Assembly: GCF_900302465.1 (NCBI RefSeq)
Contig: NZ_OMOR01000001.1
Location: 2,542,001-2,606,000, forward strand
Source: Ascidiaceihabitans donghaensis
GTDB lineage: Bacteria; Pseudomonadota; Alphaproteobacteria; Rhodobacterales; Rhodobacteraceae
Direction: 5' to 3'
DNA: 64,000 bases
Positions 54,661 to 62,926 of the stretch are shown piece by piece. Positions within the stretch are counted from its first letter, which is position 1, and every line of letters starts with the position of its first letter. A program made the translations under genes and the position numbers. The notes beneath the pieces were generated by a model. It had not been told where the DNA came from and made no database searches. It saw only the letters and a program-made list of their open reading frames with translations.

Positions 54661-54682
54661 GGTGCGGCAAGCCGCACCTTAC
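54661..54682 (-). repeat. 22-nt palindromic intergenic repeat, copy 4
   Basis: On the minus strand GTAAGGTGCGG joined to CTTGCCGCACC. 21 bases after the stop of the exported-protein gene, between it and xseA (convergent). Confidence 0.65.
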
Positions 54683-54759
54683 AAGCCGGTTTGTTTAATC
54701 TTCGGTATCTCGTGCCAAATTTCCGCCTAGTCGGCGGACGCGAATGTTCAACAACAGTG

Positions 54760-56304
54760 TCAAAACAGCGACCCTTGCTCTGGCGGCTTGGCTGCCGCCT
54801 TACGTGGCTTGGTCGTGCCAGCCCCCACAGAGATAACCCCATCGGCAAATTCGATCTCCAGCGACTGCGCGGCTTTCGCGTCCTTTTTGGTGGTCACAAC
54901 ACCCCCATCGCTGCGCACAATCGCAAACCCCCGCGCCAGTGTGGCTTTATATCCCAAAGTCATACGCAACCGGTCCATCGCCTCAACTTTGCGGGACAGG
55001 TCTGTGTGACGTCGCGATCCTGCGTCAGTAATACGCGCCACAACCTGTTTCAGGTCTTGCTGGCGTTGCTGCAGGTCATGCCCCAAACGCGCCACATCAA
55101 AACGCGCCGTGCGGGACACGTAACGTTCTGTTGTTACATGAATATTTCGCTGCAAAGCCGGGGCCAAACGCGCCGCCAACCCATCCAAACGCCGTTGCCC
55201 GTCCACGATCATGCGCCGCAACGTCGAGGGTCGCAAACCGCCGCTGGTTTGAGACAAAGCAACCGCACGCCTTTGAACCCCCGCCATCAAAGCGGGCCCC
55301 AACCGGTCCCCGATCAAGTCCAGACGCTGACGCGGCGTTTCCACCAAGGCGGTCGGGCGCGGCAAGGCCCGCGCGACATCGCGCAATCGTTGTGCGCGAC
55401 GCGTCAGCCCACCCGACAGGGCCGTTGTCATCCGCGCCTCTGCCTGATCCACCCAAGCGGCCAGTTCATGGCGGACCGGCACGGCCAATTCTGCCGCTGC
55501 CGTTGGCGTTGGCGCACGCCTGTCCGATACGAAGTCAATTAAAGTCGTGTCCGTTTCATGGCCCACCGCGGAAATCAGCGGAATGTCCGATGCGGCGGCG
55601 GCCCGTGCCACGATCTCTTCGTTGAACCCCCACAGGTCTTCGACAGACCCGCCCCCGCGCGCCACAATCAGCAAATCGGGGCGCGGCATAGACCCACCGG
55701 GGCGCAAAGCGTTGAACCCTGCGATTGCGCGCGCCACTTCGGGCGCGCAGGCCGCGCCCTGCACAGCCACAGGCCAGATCAGAACTTTGCGTGGAAAGCG
55801 ATCCCGCAAACGGTGCAAAATATCACGAATGACCGCCCCTTGCAGAGACGTCACGACCCCGATCACGTCCGGCAGATAAGGCAAAGGTTGTTTTAGGGTG
55901 TCATCGAACAACCCTTCGCTGGCCAGCTGTTTCTTGCGCTTTTCCAAAAGCGCCATCAACGCCCCCTCACCCGCGACTGCGATGCGTTGTGCGTTCAAAG
56001 CAAATTTAGACTGAAACCCGGACGCGGTCATTTTGCCTTCGGCAACAACTTCCATCCCTTCTTCGGGCACCATGCCAAGGGCCGAAACTTGCCCCTTCCA
56101 GGTCATACACGACAGCACCGACCGGTCGTCTTTGAGATCGAAATACATATGTCCCGACCGTGCGATCACAACCCGCCCCACTTCGCCTTTGATGCGCACC
56201 CAGCCCAGTTCAGTTTCGATCAGCTTCTTGACCGACCCTGCCACTTCCGAGACGGTAAATTCAGGCGTGTTGCTGCCCGGTTCGGGGCTGTCGATCAGGT
56301 CCAT
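54760..56304 (-). CDS. xseA: Exodeoxyribonuclease VII large subunit
   Basis: Degrades single-stranded DNA with XseB. 514 residues. N-terminal OB-fold: EFTVSEVAGSVKKLIETELGWVRIKGEVGRVVIARSGHMYFDLKDDRSVLSCMTWKG. The catalytic core has LPYLPDVIGVVTSLQGAVIRDILHRLRDRFPRKVLIWPVAVQGAACAPEVARAIAGFNAL, ARGGGSVEDLWGFNEEIVARAAAASDIPLISAVGHETDTTLIDFVSDRRAPTPTAAAELA (the GxVGHExDxTxxDxxxxxRAxTPTxAAE motif), and a long helical tail ending near LEIEFADGVI. The start MDLIDSPEPG is preceded by AAAGGCGAGACAT. It is divergent from purD. Confidence 0.97.
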   Translation of the reverse strand: MDLIDSPEPGSNTPEFTVSEVAGSVKKLIETELGWVRIKGEVGRVVIARSGHMYFDLKDDRSVLSCMTWKGQVSALGMVPEEGMEVVAEGKMTASGFQSKFALNAQRIAVAGEGALMALLEKRKKQLASEGLFDDTLKQPLPYLPDVIGVVTSLQGAVIRDILHRLRDRFPRKVLIWPVAVQGAACAPEVARAIAGFNALRPGGSMPRPDLLIVARGGGSVEDLWGFNEEIVARAAAASDIPLISAVGHETDTTLIDFVSDRRAPTPTAAAELAVPVRHELAAWVDQAEARMTTALSGGLTRRAQRLRDVARALPRPTALVETPRQRLDLIGDRLGPALMAGVQRRAVALSQTSGGLRPSTLRRMIVDGQRRLDGLAARLAPALQRNIHVTTERYVSRTARFDVARLGHDLQQRQQDLKQVVARITDAGSRRHTDLSRKVEAMDRLRMTLGYKATLARGFAIVRSDGGVVTTKKDAKAAQSLEIEFADGVISVGAGTTKPRKAAAKPPEQGSLF

Positions 56305-56410
56305 ATGTCTCGCCTTTACCTCACTGTCCGCGCAGCTTAAAACGGCCCGCAACAAAGGCCAAGCCACAATGCTTTGCCACCACCATCAACGCATCCGCAG
56401 GAGCGCCATT

Positions 56411-57676
56411 ATGAACATTCTTATCCTTGGCAGCGGCGGACGCGAACACAGTCTGGCCTGGGCTGTGATGCAGAACCCGAAATGCGACAAGCTGATCGTA
56501 GCCCCCGGCAATGCCGGCATAGAAGCCATCGCGGAATGTGCGTCATTTGACATTGAGGACGCGGGTGTCGTCAGCCGGTTTTGCGAAGCTCAAGCTATTG
56601 ATTTTGTAATCATTGGCCCGGAGGCGCCATTGGCGGCTGGTGTTGCCGATCGCTTGCGGGCAGATGGATATCTGGTTTTCGGACCAAGCCAAGCGGCCGC
56701 AGAACTGGAAGCGTCCAAAGCCTTCACCAAGGCAATTTGCGATGCGGCAGGTGCCCCGACCGCCGCCTATGGTCATTTTACGGATGCCACAGCTGCGAAA
56801 GCCTATGTGCAAGCGCAAGGCGCCCCGATTGTCGTGAAAGCCGACGGTTTGGCTGCCGGCAAAGGCGTGATCATCGCAGAAACCGTAGCGCAGGCGGAAG
56901 CCGCCATCGATGACATGTTTGACGGATCCTTTGGTGCGGCAGGCGCAGAAGTCGTGATCGAGGAGTTTATGGACGGCGAAGAAGCGTCCTATTTCATCTT
57001 ATGTGACGGCGAAACTGTCTTGCCGATTGGCACTGCACAGGATCACAAGCGTGTGGGCGACGGCGACACCGGCCCCAACACAGGTGGCATGGGCGCTTAT
57101 TCCCCTGCCCCGGTTCTAACAGATGCCATTGCTGAAAAAGCTTTGGCTGAAATTATACGCCCCACCATGGCGGAAATGGCCAAGCGCGGCACGCCCTATC
57201 AGGGCGTGCTTTATGCAGGCCTTATGATCAAAGACGGCCACCCCCGTTTGGTTGAATACAATGTGCGTTTCGGCGATCCGGAATGTCAGGTTTTGATGAT
57301 GCGTCTTGGCGCACAGGTGTTTGATCTGATGCACGCCGCCGCTGAATCCCGTTTGTCAGAGGCGCACGTCAATTGGGCGGACGATCACGCAGTTACAGTG
57401 GTTTTGGCTGCCTCGGGTTATCCCGGCGCTTACGAAAAAGGCTCTGTCATTGGCGGATTGGATGCCTTGCCCGAAGACAGCATGAACATGGTCTTTCACG
57501 CGGGCACAGCCAAGAAAGATGGAATGATTGTTGCCGCAGGCGGCCGCGTTCTGAACGTCACGGCACGCGGCGCGTCCTTGGCCGAAGCGCAGGCACGCGC
57601 CTACGCTATGGTTGACCAGATAGATTGGTCCGAGGGCTTCTGTCGCCGTGATATTGGTTGGCGTGCTTTGGGCTAG
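56411..57676 (+). CDS. purD: Phosphoribosylamine-glycine ligase
   Basis: Second step of purine synthesis: ligates glycine to phosphoribosylamine with ATP. 421 residues. N-terminal MNILILGSGGREHSLAWAVMQNP; the ATP-grasp core shows AFTKAICDAAGAPTAAYGHF, PIVVKADGLAAGKGVIIAETVAQAEAAIDDMF, EVVIEEFMDGEEASYFILCDGETVLP, AQDHKRVGDGDTGPNTGGMGAYSPAPVLT, and YAGLMIKDGHPRLVEYNVRFGDPECQVLMMRL. AGGAG lies eight bases before the ATG. Divergent from xseA. Confidence 0.98.
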   Translation: MNILILGSGGREHSLAWAVMQNPKCDKLIVAPGNAGIEAIAECASFDIEDAGVVSRFCEAQAIDFVIIGPEAPLAAGVADRLRADGYLVFGPSQAAAELEASKAFTKAICDAAGAPTAAYGHFTDATAAKAYVQAQGAPIVVKADGLAAGKGVIIAETVAQAEAAIDDMFDGSFGAAGAEVVIEEFMDGEEASYFILCDGETVLPIGTAQDHKRVGDGDTGPNTGGMGAYSPAPVLTDAIAEKALAEIIRPTMAEMAKRGTPYQGVLYAGLMIKDGHPRLVEYNVRFGDPECQVLMMRLGAQVFDLMHAAAESRLSEAHVNWADDHAVTVVLAASGYPGAYEKGSVIGGLDALPEDSMNMVFHAGTAKKDGMIVAAGGRVLNVTARGASLAEAQARAYAMVDQIDWSEGFCRRDIGWRALG

Positions 57677-57708
57677 CAGCGCTTGGATGGTCTTCGGTTA
57701 ACCGCATC

Positions 57709-57780
57709 GTTTTGAGGGCTTCGCCCATCAGAACCATTTTGAGGGCCTCGCCCATCAGGACCGTTTTGAGGGCTTCGCCC
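57709..57780 (+). repeat. 27-bp tandem repeat downstream of purD, 2.7 copies
   Basis: Unit 1 57709-57735, unit 2 57736-57762 and partial unit 3 57763-57780. Each begins R-TTTTGAGGGC and contains a GGGC/GCCC hairpin (GAGGGCTTCGCCC). The array runs into element E4 and starts 33 bases after the purD stop. Confidence 0.85.
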
Positions 57781-57832
57781 TCGGGCCCTTGGCCCTCACC
57801 CAGGATATTTTTGGCGAAAAGAAAACAAGGCG
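57763..57832. repeat. Intergenic element E4
   Basis: GAGGGCTTCGCCCTC hairpin, GGGCCCTTGGCCCTCACC, then CAGGATATTTTTGGCGAAAAG and AAAACAAGG. Related to E1-E3 by the C-rich plus GAGGATATTTTTGGC part. Between purD and the convergent FG-GAP gene. Confidence 0.65.
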
Positions 57833-57836
57833 AAGG

Positions 57837-58579
57837 CTACAACTGACAAGCCATAGCTTTGGCAAAACTGTCGCGGGATGTATCGCGGCCTAACGTTTTG
57901 ACCTCGAACCTTTCTTGCTGAAACGTAATCGCAACAAGCTGTGTCCAATTGGCATTCGCCAACACCATCTCGGGCGCACCGTTGCAATGCCTTATTCCCC
58001 CCGCGATGTCACGTTCACCGATCTTGTGGTTGGTGTAACCGGGCAGCTCTGCAATTTGCGTCAGCGTTGCATTCTCAAAACGCCAGATGCGCAGGGTTTT
58101 GGCAAGATGCGGACGATCTACAAAGGCCACGTCTTGTGTGCCATCGCCATCAAGGTCTGCCGCCCCAAGTGGCGCCAACCAGCGATTGCGCGTGCCGATG
58201 TTGGGTGTTGCTGCAACCTCACCCTCAGCGTCATAGATGGCCAGCTTGGCCCCTAGCCGGGCGTTGCTTTGCACGGTGATCACTTCGACAGCCCCGTCAC
58301 CGTCCAGATCGGCAAGACGCGGCCGGGTGTCTTCAAACACATCGCTTTGCGGCAGGGTTATGGTGACCTTGCGCCCGTCCTGGAGCGTTAGACGCAAGCT
58401 GCCATGTTCAATTGCATCCCCCAACACACCATGCGTGTAGCGCGTGGTGGGGTCTGTGTATTCAGCGGACTGAATTGTGTCGGACGCTGCCAAGGCTGGC
58501 CAAAGGCACAGGGTCAGCACCGCGTGGCGGGCGCAGGTTTGCTTTAGACGAAACAGCAGACGCCGCGCCCCCTTTAGCA

Positions 58580-58580
<1 letters not shown>
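57837..58580 (-). CDS. FG-GAP/VCBS repeat-like exported protein
   Basis: 247 residues with a hydrophobic N-terminal segment (TCARHAVLTLCLWPALAASDT) after a basic stretch, likely a signal peptide. Two DLDGDG motifs (PRLADLDGDGAVEV and GAADLDGDGTQDV) are calcium-binding FG-GAP-type loops. The rest has beta-rich repeats (YDAEGEVAATPNIG, LAKTLRIWRFENATLTQIAELPG). MLKGARRLLF is the start: its ATG overlaps the TGA of the ferredoxin gene (TGATG). Family unassigned beyond the repeats. The gene ends at 57837 next to element E4. Confidence 0.8.
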
Positions 58581-58936
<356 letters not shown>

Positions 58937-59009
58937 CTAACGGTGGGTTTTAAGACACGCCACCCCTTTTGCGACACATCAATATTGGTTCTTGCCGCTC
59001 AGGGCATTT

Positions 59010-59024
59010 GTTCTATATTTGTTC
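59010..59024 (+). promoter_or_regulatory. LexA box (GTTC-N7-GTTC)
   Basis: GTTC 59010-59013, seven bases, GTTC 59021-59024: the alphaproteobacterial SOS operator. About two such matches are expected by chance in 64 kb on both strands, but this one precedes a dnaE2 fragment and dnaE2 cassettes are LexA-regulated in alphaproteobacteria. Confidence 0.75.
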
Positions 59025-59025
59025 C

Positions 59026-59427
59026 ATGCGAGTCGTTTCCCCTCAGTTCCGCCAATTCCCGCATTTCTGGCCCCGCCCGCCGTCTTGCTTGACCACTCAG
59101 CAATTACACTTACCCCCTGAAGGTGCGCGTGTGGCCGTCGCCGGTCTCGTCATTTTACGTCAGCGCCCCGGCACAGCAAAAGGCGTGATCTTTGTCACGT
59201 TGGAAGACGAAACCGGCGTGGTCAATGTCATCGTTTGGCGCAATAAATACGAACAGTTTCGCCGTGCTGTTATTGCAGGGCGCATGTTGCGGGTGACGGG
59301 CCGTTTGCAACGTGCCCACAGCGTGACCCACATTCTGGCAGAGCACATTGAAGATATCTCATTTATGCTGGACCAGCTGGTGCATGTTTCGCCCTCTATG
59401 CAGCGGCCTGAAAACGACCTAGTCTAA
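59026..59427 (+). pseudogene. Remnant of dnaE2 (C-terminal OB-fold only)
   Basis: From ATG 59026 the frame gives 133 residues. LPPEGARVAVAGLVILRQRPGTAKGVIFVTLEDETGVVNVIVWRNKYEQFRRAVIAGRMLRVTGRLQRAHSVTHILAEHIEDIS closely follows the C-terminal OB-fold of DnaE2 (error-prone polymerase, normally over 1000 residues), including the LEDETGxxNVIVW motif. The polymerase core, imuA and imuB are absent. The first ~30 residues (MRVVSPQFRQFPHFWPRPPS) are unrecognised. The ATG starts one base after the LexA box, leaving no room for a leader, so translation is doubtful. Most likely a deletion removed the cassette body and joined its promoter to its end. Confidence 0.65.
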
Positions 59428-59455
59428 ATGAAACAAAAGCAAACAGGCCAATCCG

Positions 59456-59977
59456 ATGTTCCCTGCCCCCCGTTTCCTGATAGGCATGTGTCTTGTTCTT
59501 GGTGCATGCACCCCTCCAGGGGCTTCAACAGGTGGCAAGTTAAGCAAGTTCCAGATCGTCCAAACAGCCCCAGTAGATGCCGCAGCAGGCACATGCTGGG
59601 GCAACCGTGTCAGTCCCGCAGTCATCGAAACAGTAGACCGCGAGATTCTGGTGCAGCCCGCGCAAGTGTCCTCTGACGGGCGCATCCAACAGCCCGCCAT
59701 CTACCGCAAAGAGAGCCGCCAGGAGATCGTGCAAGAACGCCGCGAAGTGTGGACGCAAATCGTCTGCGTGACAGCCTTCACCGATGATTTTGTTGCCAGC
59801 TTGCAGCGGGCGTTGGCAGCCCGCGGGTTTTACAAAGGCCCTGCAAGCGGTCTAATGGACAACCGCACACGCACAGCCATCCGCAAGTTACAATCCGAAG
59901 ACGGCTTTGAAGAAGCCGTTTTGACGCTGGCCACAGCGCGAAAACTGGGCCTTATTGCTGTGGAACGCACACAATAG
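59456..59977 (+). CDS. Lipoprotein with peptidoglycan-binding domain
   Basis: 173 residues with a lipobox in MFPAPRFLIGMCLVLGACTPPG (LGAC), so probably an outer- or inner-membrane lipoprotein. The C-terminal PG_binding_1 domain shows FVASLQRALAARGFYKGPASGLMDNRTRTAIRKLQSEDGFEEAVLTLATARKLGL. The middle (about 40-105) has charged repeats EIVQERREVWTQ and one Cys pair. The ribosome-binding site is weak. Role in cell-wall attachment is inferred. Copies 5 and 6 of the 22-nt repeat follow. Confidence 0.85.
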   Translation: MFPAPRFLIGMCLVLGACTPPGASTGGKLSKFQIVQTAPVDAAAGTCWGNRVSPAVIETVDREILVQPAQVSSDGRIQQPAIYRKESRQEIVQERREVWTQIVCVTAFTDDFVASLQRALAARGFYKGPASGLMDNRTRTAIRKLQSEDGFEEAVLTLATARKLGLIAVERTQ

Positions 59978-59978
59978 C

Positions 59979-60000
59979 GGTGCGGCAAGCCACACCTCAC
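59979..60000 (-). repeat. 22-nt palindromic intergenic repeat, copy 5 (imperfect)
   Basis: Minus-strand GTGAGGTGTGG joined to CTTGCCGCACC. It starts one base after the lipoprotein stop (59975-59977). Confidence 0.55.
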
Positions 60001-60045
60001 ACACTTGAAAATGAAGAGGCAGCCACTGCAAAGCCGTATGAAAAA

Positions 60046-60067
60046 GGCGCCCCAAGGGGCGCCTTAC
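60046..60067 (-). repeat. 22-nt palindromic intergenic repeat, copy 6
   Basis: Minus-strand GTAAGGCGCCC joined to CTTGGGGCGCC, a strong hairpin. Between the convergent lipoprotein and degP-type genes, 24 bases past the degP stop. Confidence 0.6.
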
Positions 60068-60091
60068 ACTTTAAGAACTGGCGGCTTGGCC

Positions 60092-61567
60092 TTATTCCCC
60101 CAAGCCCAATGCCACAAATCGGGGATCACCGGCACGGCGTACCAGAAGCAGCAGTGATTTACGCCCTGCTTCTTTTACTTCCGCCAACCGCGTTTCCAAA
60201 TCTGCAATAGAGCTGACCTTTTGTTGCCCTGCCTCGGTGATAATGTCGCCAGCGCGCAGACCCTTTTCATAAGCCTCTGCCGCTTCATCTACCTCTGTCA
60301 CAGCCAGCCCTTGCATATCGCCATCAACACCAAGTTGCTCACGCAGTTCGTCCGTCAACGGGCTTAGGGTCAGGCCAAGCATGGATTTTGTCGCCGGTTC
60401 CTTGTCTTCACTCTCTGGCGCATCTGCCGCCACAGGTGTGGCCCGTTCCGCTTCTTCACGACGGCCCAAAGTAACTTTCAACGTTACTGTTTTGCCATCA
60501 CGGAAAACCAAGACACGCACCGTTTCACCCACCGGGCTGTTGGCCACCTGACGCACAAGACTGCGCGTGTCTTTGACATCCACACCGGCGAAGTTCAGGA
60601 TAACATCACCGTCTTCCATGCCTGCATCTTTGGACGGGCCATCCTGAACAGATGTCACCATTGCCCCCGTTGCGGTTTCCATGCCGATTGATTCAGCAAT
60701 GTCTGGCGTGACATCCTGAATGCGCACCCCCAACCAACCGCGGCGGGTTTCACCAAATTCCTGCAATTGATCGACAACCCGCGTGACCACGTTCGATGCC
60801 ATGGAAAAACCGATACCGATGGAGCCGCCATTCGGGGACAGGATCGCCGTATTCACGCCGATGACTTCACCGTTCATGTTGAACAACGGACCACCCGAAT
60901 TCCCGCGGTTGATCGCGGCATCGGTTTGAATGTAGTCGTCGAAGCTGCCTGACAGCGCACGATTGCGTGCGGATACGATGCCCGCAGACACGGAAAAGCC
61001 TTGTCCCAGCGGGTTACCCATCGCGATGACCCAATCGCCCACCCGGGACAGGTCGCTGTCTCCAAATGGCACGAAAGGCAACGGCGCGTCGGCTTCGACT
61101 TTCAACAATGCGATGTCTGTGTTGGGGTCTGTCCCCACCAGTTTCGCAGGCAGTTCTTCACCCGAAAAAAATTCAATCAGGATCTCGTCAGCGCCCTCGA
61201 TGACGTGGTTGTTGGTGACGATGTAACCATCTTCGGAAATGACAAAGCCGGACCCAAGTGCCGACGACCGGCGGGGACGGTCGCCCTGACCATTGCGATC
61301 GTTGAAATCTCGGAAAAAATCCTCGAAGGGTGACCCTTCAGGCACAATGCCCTGTGGGCCTGTTCGCCCCGCCACAACGGTAGACGTTGTGATATTGACC
61401 ACCGATGGGCTGATTTTCTCGGCCAGAGGTGCAAGGCTTTCTGGGCGCGCTTGCGCAACAACGGCTTGCACAATGACAAAGGCCAATGCCAAAACGCCAA
61501 GCCACAAGGCCCGCATGTAATGAATGGATGGAAGTTTCTTCGACTGGGCTACCGCTTTGGGCTGCAT
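60092..61567 (-). CDS. DegP/Do-family periplasmic serine protease
   Basis: 491 residues. A signal anchor (MRALWLGVLALAFVIVQAVVAQA) leads into a trypsin-like domain with all three catalytic residues: His 121 (TNNHVIEGADE), Asp 151 (PNTDIALLKVE) and Ser 224 (INRGNSGGPLFN). Two PDZ domains follow: RRGWLGVRIQDVTPDIAESIGME...GDVILNFAGVDV and a C-terminal one ending near GRKSLLLLVRRAGD. It degrades and refolds misfolded envelope proteins. AGGAGACGACGA precedes ATG 61567. The spacer upstream (61568-61841) has a possible TTGAAA -35 at 61690-61695 (complement). Confidence 0.96.
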   Translation of the reverse strand: MQPKAVAQSKKLPSIHYMRALWLGVLALAFVIVQAVVAQARPESLAPLAEKISPSVVNITTSTVVAGRTGPQGIVPEGSPFEDFFRDFNDRNGQGDRPRRSSALGSGFVISEDGYIVTNNHVIEGADEILIEFFSGEELPAKLVGTDPNTDIALLKVEADAPLPFVPFGDSDLSRVGDWVIAMGNPLGQGFSVSAGIVSARNRALSGSFDDYIQTDAAINRGNSGGPLFNMNGEVIGVNTAILSPNGGSIGIGFSMASNVVTRVVDQLQEFGETRRGWLGVRIQDVTPDIAESIGMETATGAMVTSVQDGPSKDAGMEDGDVILNFAGVDVKDTRSLVRQVANSPVGETVRVLVFRDGKTVTLKVTLGRREEAERATPVAADAPESEDKEPATKSMLGLTLSPLTDELREQLGVDGDMQGLAVTEVDEAAEAYEKGLRAGDIITEAGQQKVSSIADLETRLAEVKEAGRKSLLLLVRRAGDPRFVALGLGE

Positions 61568-61841
61568 TCGTCGTCTCCTGTAGATAATCTGGGCCATTTT
61601 GGCCGTTTCGCACGATGATGCGTTTGCACGCTTATCCTGAATGTAGGGTGGCGCAACTGCAACATCAAAGATGAAACGCAATTAATCCTTTTCAAGAACA
61701 CGTTACCAAAGTGTGAACGCACCGTGCGTGAGGCCAGCCCGCGCAACTGCGAGGTCTTTCGGAAAGATAGATGGTGCCCCCTCCGGCGCCCCCCTTTTTC
61801 CAGTCACACAACCATAGTGCCCAAGCCCGTGGCAGGTTTTT
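61568..61841. other. Spacer between DUF2065 and degP-type genes
   Basis: About 270 gene-free bases. On the minus strand TTGAAA (complement of 61690-61695) with TCATCT about 15 bases downstream is a weak promoter candidate for the protease gene. Otherwise nothing recognised. Confidence 0.4.
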
Positions 61842-62045
61842 TTAACACGATATGCCCATCTGAAACGCCGCCCATACAAGTATCACACCAGACACCATGG
61901 CAAGGCCGCCCATTTGACGCCGCGCCGACATGGGCAGGCTTCGCAGCATTTCAAGCACACGCTCAATAAGCGAAGGGGCCAGCGCGTACGCCAGCCCCTC
62001 AACAATCAGCACCAGCCCGAGGGCCAGAAGAACCACCCCGATCAT
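61842..62045 (-). CDS. DUF2065 family small membrane protein
   Basis: 67 residues: MIGVVLLALGLVLIVEGLAYALAPSLIERVLEMLRSLPMSARRQMGGLAMVSGVILVWAAFQMGISC. Two helices flank a short amphipathic loop, matching DUF2065. The family is often encoded right after hflC, as here, with an ATGA overlap. This suggests a part in the HflKC/FtsH quality-control complex, but its role is unproven. Confidence 0.9.
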   Translation of the reverse strand: MIGVVLLALGLVLIVEGLAYALAPSLIERVLEMLRSLPMSARRQMGGLAMVSGVILVWAAFQMGISC

Positions 62046-62926
62046 TCGGAGGCGCGGCCCGTGTCGCTTTGCAAGTAGTTGAAAAACTCGCTGTCAGGGG
62101 ACATGACCATAGTGGAATTGGCCCCTTTCAGAGAATTTTCATAAGCCGTCAAAGACCGGTAGAATTCAAAGAACTCAGCGTCTTGGCCATAGGCTTCTGC
62201 AAAAATTCTGTTCCGTTCGGCATCGGCCTCACCTTCGATGATGCGGGCATCACGACGGGCTTCGGACAGAATTTCTTCGTAGGTCCGGTCCGCTTGGGCC
62301 GTCACACGCTGCGCCGCTTCACGTCCACGGGCACGTTCGTCCGTGGCTTCGCGATCCCGTTCCGCGATCATCCGCTGCAACGTCGCGTCGAAGTTCTGCA
62401 AAGGAAGGTTTGTTTGACGCAAGCGCACATCCACAATGCTCAGACCCAAAGCGGATGCACGGCTGTTGGCCTGATCTCGGATCAAGTTCATCAAGGCAGA
62501 GCGCTCAGGAGACAGGATTGTATTGGATGTCACGCCACGCGAACCCAATACGGTCCGGATCTGCGAATTCAAAATACCCTGCAACTGAACGGCGGCTTCG
62601 CGTTCACCACCCGCACCCAAAGCTTGGCGGAACTGGCGAATGTTGGCGATGCGGTACAAAACAAACGCGTCAACTTCCAAACGGCGTTCATCGGCAGGCG
62701 TGACTTCGATTAAATCCGTTTCTACGGACAAAATTCGGTCTTCGTAGCGTACAACTTCGTCCAGAAGCGGTACTTTAAAGCCCAAACCGGGTTCGGTGAT
62801 TTCCTGTTTGATTTGACCAAAACGCAAAACCAGAACTTTTTCGCGTTCATCCACGATGAACAGGGAAGACAAGACACCGACAGCAATCAGCACGACAATC
62901 GGTAGCAAAAATGTAGTGTTGCGCAT
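62042..62926 (-). CDS. hflC: Protease modulator HflC
   Basis: SPFH/stomatin-like protein that with HflK encircles FtsH and modulates membrane protein degradation. 294 residues. An N-terminal anchor (FLLPIVVLIAVGVLSSLFIV) precedes DEREKVLVLRFGQIKQEITEPGLGFKVPLLDEVVRYEDRILSVETDLIEVTPADERRLEVDAFVLYRI, and the helical rear has VDVRLRQTNLPLQNFDATLQRMIAERDREATDERARGREAAQRVTAQADRTYEEILSEARRDA. Its ATG overlaps the hflK stop (TGATG) and its TGA overlaps the DUF2065 start, so the trio is coupled. Confidence 0.97.
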   Translation of the reverse strand: MRNTTFLLPIVVLIAVGVLSSLFIVDEREKVLVLRFGQIKQEITEPGLGFKVPLLDEVVRYEDRILSVETDLIEVTPADERRLEVDAFVLYRIANIRQFRQALGAGGEREAAVQLQGILNSQIRTVLGSRGVTSNTILSPERSALMNLIRDQANSRASALGLSIVDVRLRQTNLPLQNFDATLQRMIAERDREATDERARGREAAQRVTAQADRTYEEILSEARRDARIIEGEADAERNRIFAEAYGQDAEFFEFYRSLTAYENSLKGANSTMVMSPDSEFFNYLQSDTGRASE

